Positions 62,779 through 64,000 of a stretch of 64,000 bases of DNA are shown in pieces; position 1 is the stretch's first letter; every line of letters begins with the position of its first letter. The notes beneath the pieces were generated by a model that was not told the origin of the DNA, ran no database searches, and saw only the letters and a program-made list of their open reading frames with translations. The position numbers and the translations under genes were made by a program. The stretch lies in contig NW_006921534.1 in NCBI RefSeq assembly GCF_000340215.1, forward strand, positions 3,781,041 through 3,845,040, in the 5' to 3' direction. The stretch is from Pseudocercospora fijiensis CIRAD86. Its lineage: Eukaryota > Ascomycota > Dothideomycetes > Mycosphaerellales > Mycosphaerellaceae.

Positions 62779-64000
62779 ATGGCCGATCTCGGGTTCGTGT
62801 CTTCAGGACAACCAACATCCATGATGTCGGGCGATCATGATACTTACCAAAAGTGAGTGGAAACCCACACCAATCTACCAGAATCGCGCCATCAACACAA
62901 AAATATCAAACGTCCGTTTGCAAATTTTTGATGCCCAGCAGTCGCACAAAATTTTGGAAGTAGCACATGCATGGAAAATGGACCTTTTCCCCGAAGAGTT
63001 CTACCATGGCAATTGAAATTGTTCGAAATGGGCTGACAGGTCATTCATTAGTCCTCTCAATTCGAGGTACTGCTCGAAGGAGATGAAGTACATCTTCTCT
63101 CCACGAAACCGATTCAGTACATGGCGACAGCTTTGGGTCTACCTCGCAGAATCAGAGAAGGAACTCGGACTGGAAATTTCAGATCTGGCCATCAAGCAAC
63201 TCAAGGAGCATGTTCGCATCGAAGACGACGAATTCGGCGCGGCGGCAACCGAGGAGAAGCGGAGACGACACGATGTTATGGCACATGTGAGTTTACTGCA
63301 GCGCGACAGCTCCGCAGAACGAGCACGACTGGGGTCGAGACCTCAGAGAAATTAGTCCAGTTCTAGCACAGCCGTTGAAAGTGGCAACTCATGTCCTTGA
63401 GCGGCCCGCTGACCTACGTGCCTTCCCTCTAGGTCCATACTTACGGTTTAGTGGCTCCAGCAGCGGCAGGAATCATTCACTGGGGCGCTACGTCTTGGTA
63501 AGCATCGTAAGATCTAGCAACTAAGCTACGAGACAAACAATTATTTACAATAAGGCCTGCCGTCTCGCGGCTTCGGCGGCCAACCTTTNNNNNNNNNNNN
63601 NNNNNNNNNNNNNNNNNNNNNNNNNNNNNNNNNNNNNNNNNNNNNNNNNNNNNNNNNNNNNNNNNNNNNNNNNNNNNNNNNNNNNNNNCAGATCAGACGC
63701 TGATTTCTGTAGCTACGTGACTGACAACGCTGATCTGGTGAGTCGCGGGGAAGTCAGGCTGAGATGATGGCCAACTAACGTCTACAGATCTTTCTGCGCG
63801 ACGCCCTCAATCTGGTCTTGCCAAAGCTGGCCACTGTCATTCAGCGTCTCGCTGTCTTCGCCCAGGAATACAAGGACCTTCCATGTCTTGGTTACACGCA
63901 CGGTCAAGCTGCGCAGCTCGTGACTGTTGGCAAGCGAGCCAGCTTGTGGATCACCGACCTCCTTCGAAATCTGCGCAACTTGGAACGCCAGCGCGACGAA
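62779..64000 (+). CDS. ADE13: Adenylosuccinate lyase, 5' part (3' end outside the window)
   Basis: Purine enzyme acting twice: SAICAR to AICAR and adenylosuccinate to AMP, each releasing fumarate. Exons: 62779-62852, 63052-63286, 63433-63497, 63713-63737 and 63788 onward; introns 199, 146, 215 (with the gap) and 50 nt. Every join keeps the frame. Family blocks: [52 protein letters not shown] (active-site His), [25 protein letters not shown], and [19 protein letters not shown]. The intron between the third and fourth exons contains 100 N (63589-63688), so its true length is unknown. The start could also be 62821 or 62824; the first ATG is used. The gene appears intact as far as it is visible. 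Confidence 0.93.
63589..63688. other. Assembly gap (100 N)
   Basis: Exactly 100 N, a conventional placeholder for a scaffold join of unknown size. It falls inside an intron of the adenylosuccinate lyase gene. Confidence 0.99.

Noticed and set aside
1..64000. CRISPR arrays, operons, prophage or bacterial insertion sequences
   Set aside because: The window is eukaryotic nuclear DNA; repeats seen are simple tracts or transposon ends, with no regularly spaced repeat-spacer pattern.

Overview
The window is nuclear DNA of a filamentous ascomycete. The evidence is: spliced genes with short introns (about 45-70 nt, CTRAC-type branch points), a HET-domain gene, a SesA-type STAND relic, a fungal guanyl-RNase relic, a CfwA/NpgA-type phosphopantetheinyl transferase, and transposons carrying the mark of repeat-induced point mutation (RIP: stops from TGG and CAG codons, long tracts with no ORF). 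A Dothideomycete of the Mycosphaerella/Cercospora type would fit, but that is a guess from gene content. A run of 100 N near the right end is a scaffold gap.

Layout. 0-0.7 kb: 3' end of a C-terminal-motor kinesin (kinesin-14). 1.4-1.8 kb: small unknown gene. 2.0-9.3 kb: giant ubiquitin hydrolase (minus). 11.3-14.5 kb: Mte1/Dbl2/ZGRF1-type protein converging on the GINS subunit Sld5, then tRNA-Gly(TCC). 16.2-17.3 kb: osmosensor Sho1 (minus). 18.3-21.9 kb: a complete but RIP-destroyed pogo-like transposon with 14-bp TIRs and a TA target duplication. 22.5-25.6 kb: guanyl-RNase pseudogene, Cu/Zn SOD and transaldolase. 26.3-29.5 kb: HET protein and NmrA-like protein. 30.3-35.4 kb: Ras-type GTPase Rsr1/Bud1 and EMC1, divergent. 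35.9-39.9 kb: SDR and Tudor-SN. 43-46.5 kb: Nup82 and CBP20, divergent. 46.9-52.1 kb: broken accessory island with a SesA pseudogene, a 1,994-bp Fot1/pogo transposon, a second transposase fragment, and a BRCT gene that appears split by an inversion. 52.8-56.1 kb: PDX2 glutaminase and phosphopantetheinyl transferase, divergent. 57.5-59.8 kb: DUR3 urea permease. 61.1 kb: small unknown protein. 62.8 kb to the edge: adenylosuccinate lyase, interrupted by the gap.

Most genes are single-copy housekeeping genes with no operon-like or cluster logic. The variable parts are the two transposon zones and the HET gene. I found no biosynthetic cluster, CRISPR array or clearly new multi-gene system. The most unusual signals are an excess of GC-AG introns in otherwise ordinary genes, the hairpin-bearing TIRs of the Fot1-like element, repeated subterminal motifs in the larger element, and the apparently inverted BRCT gene.
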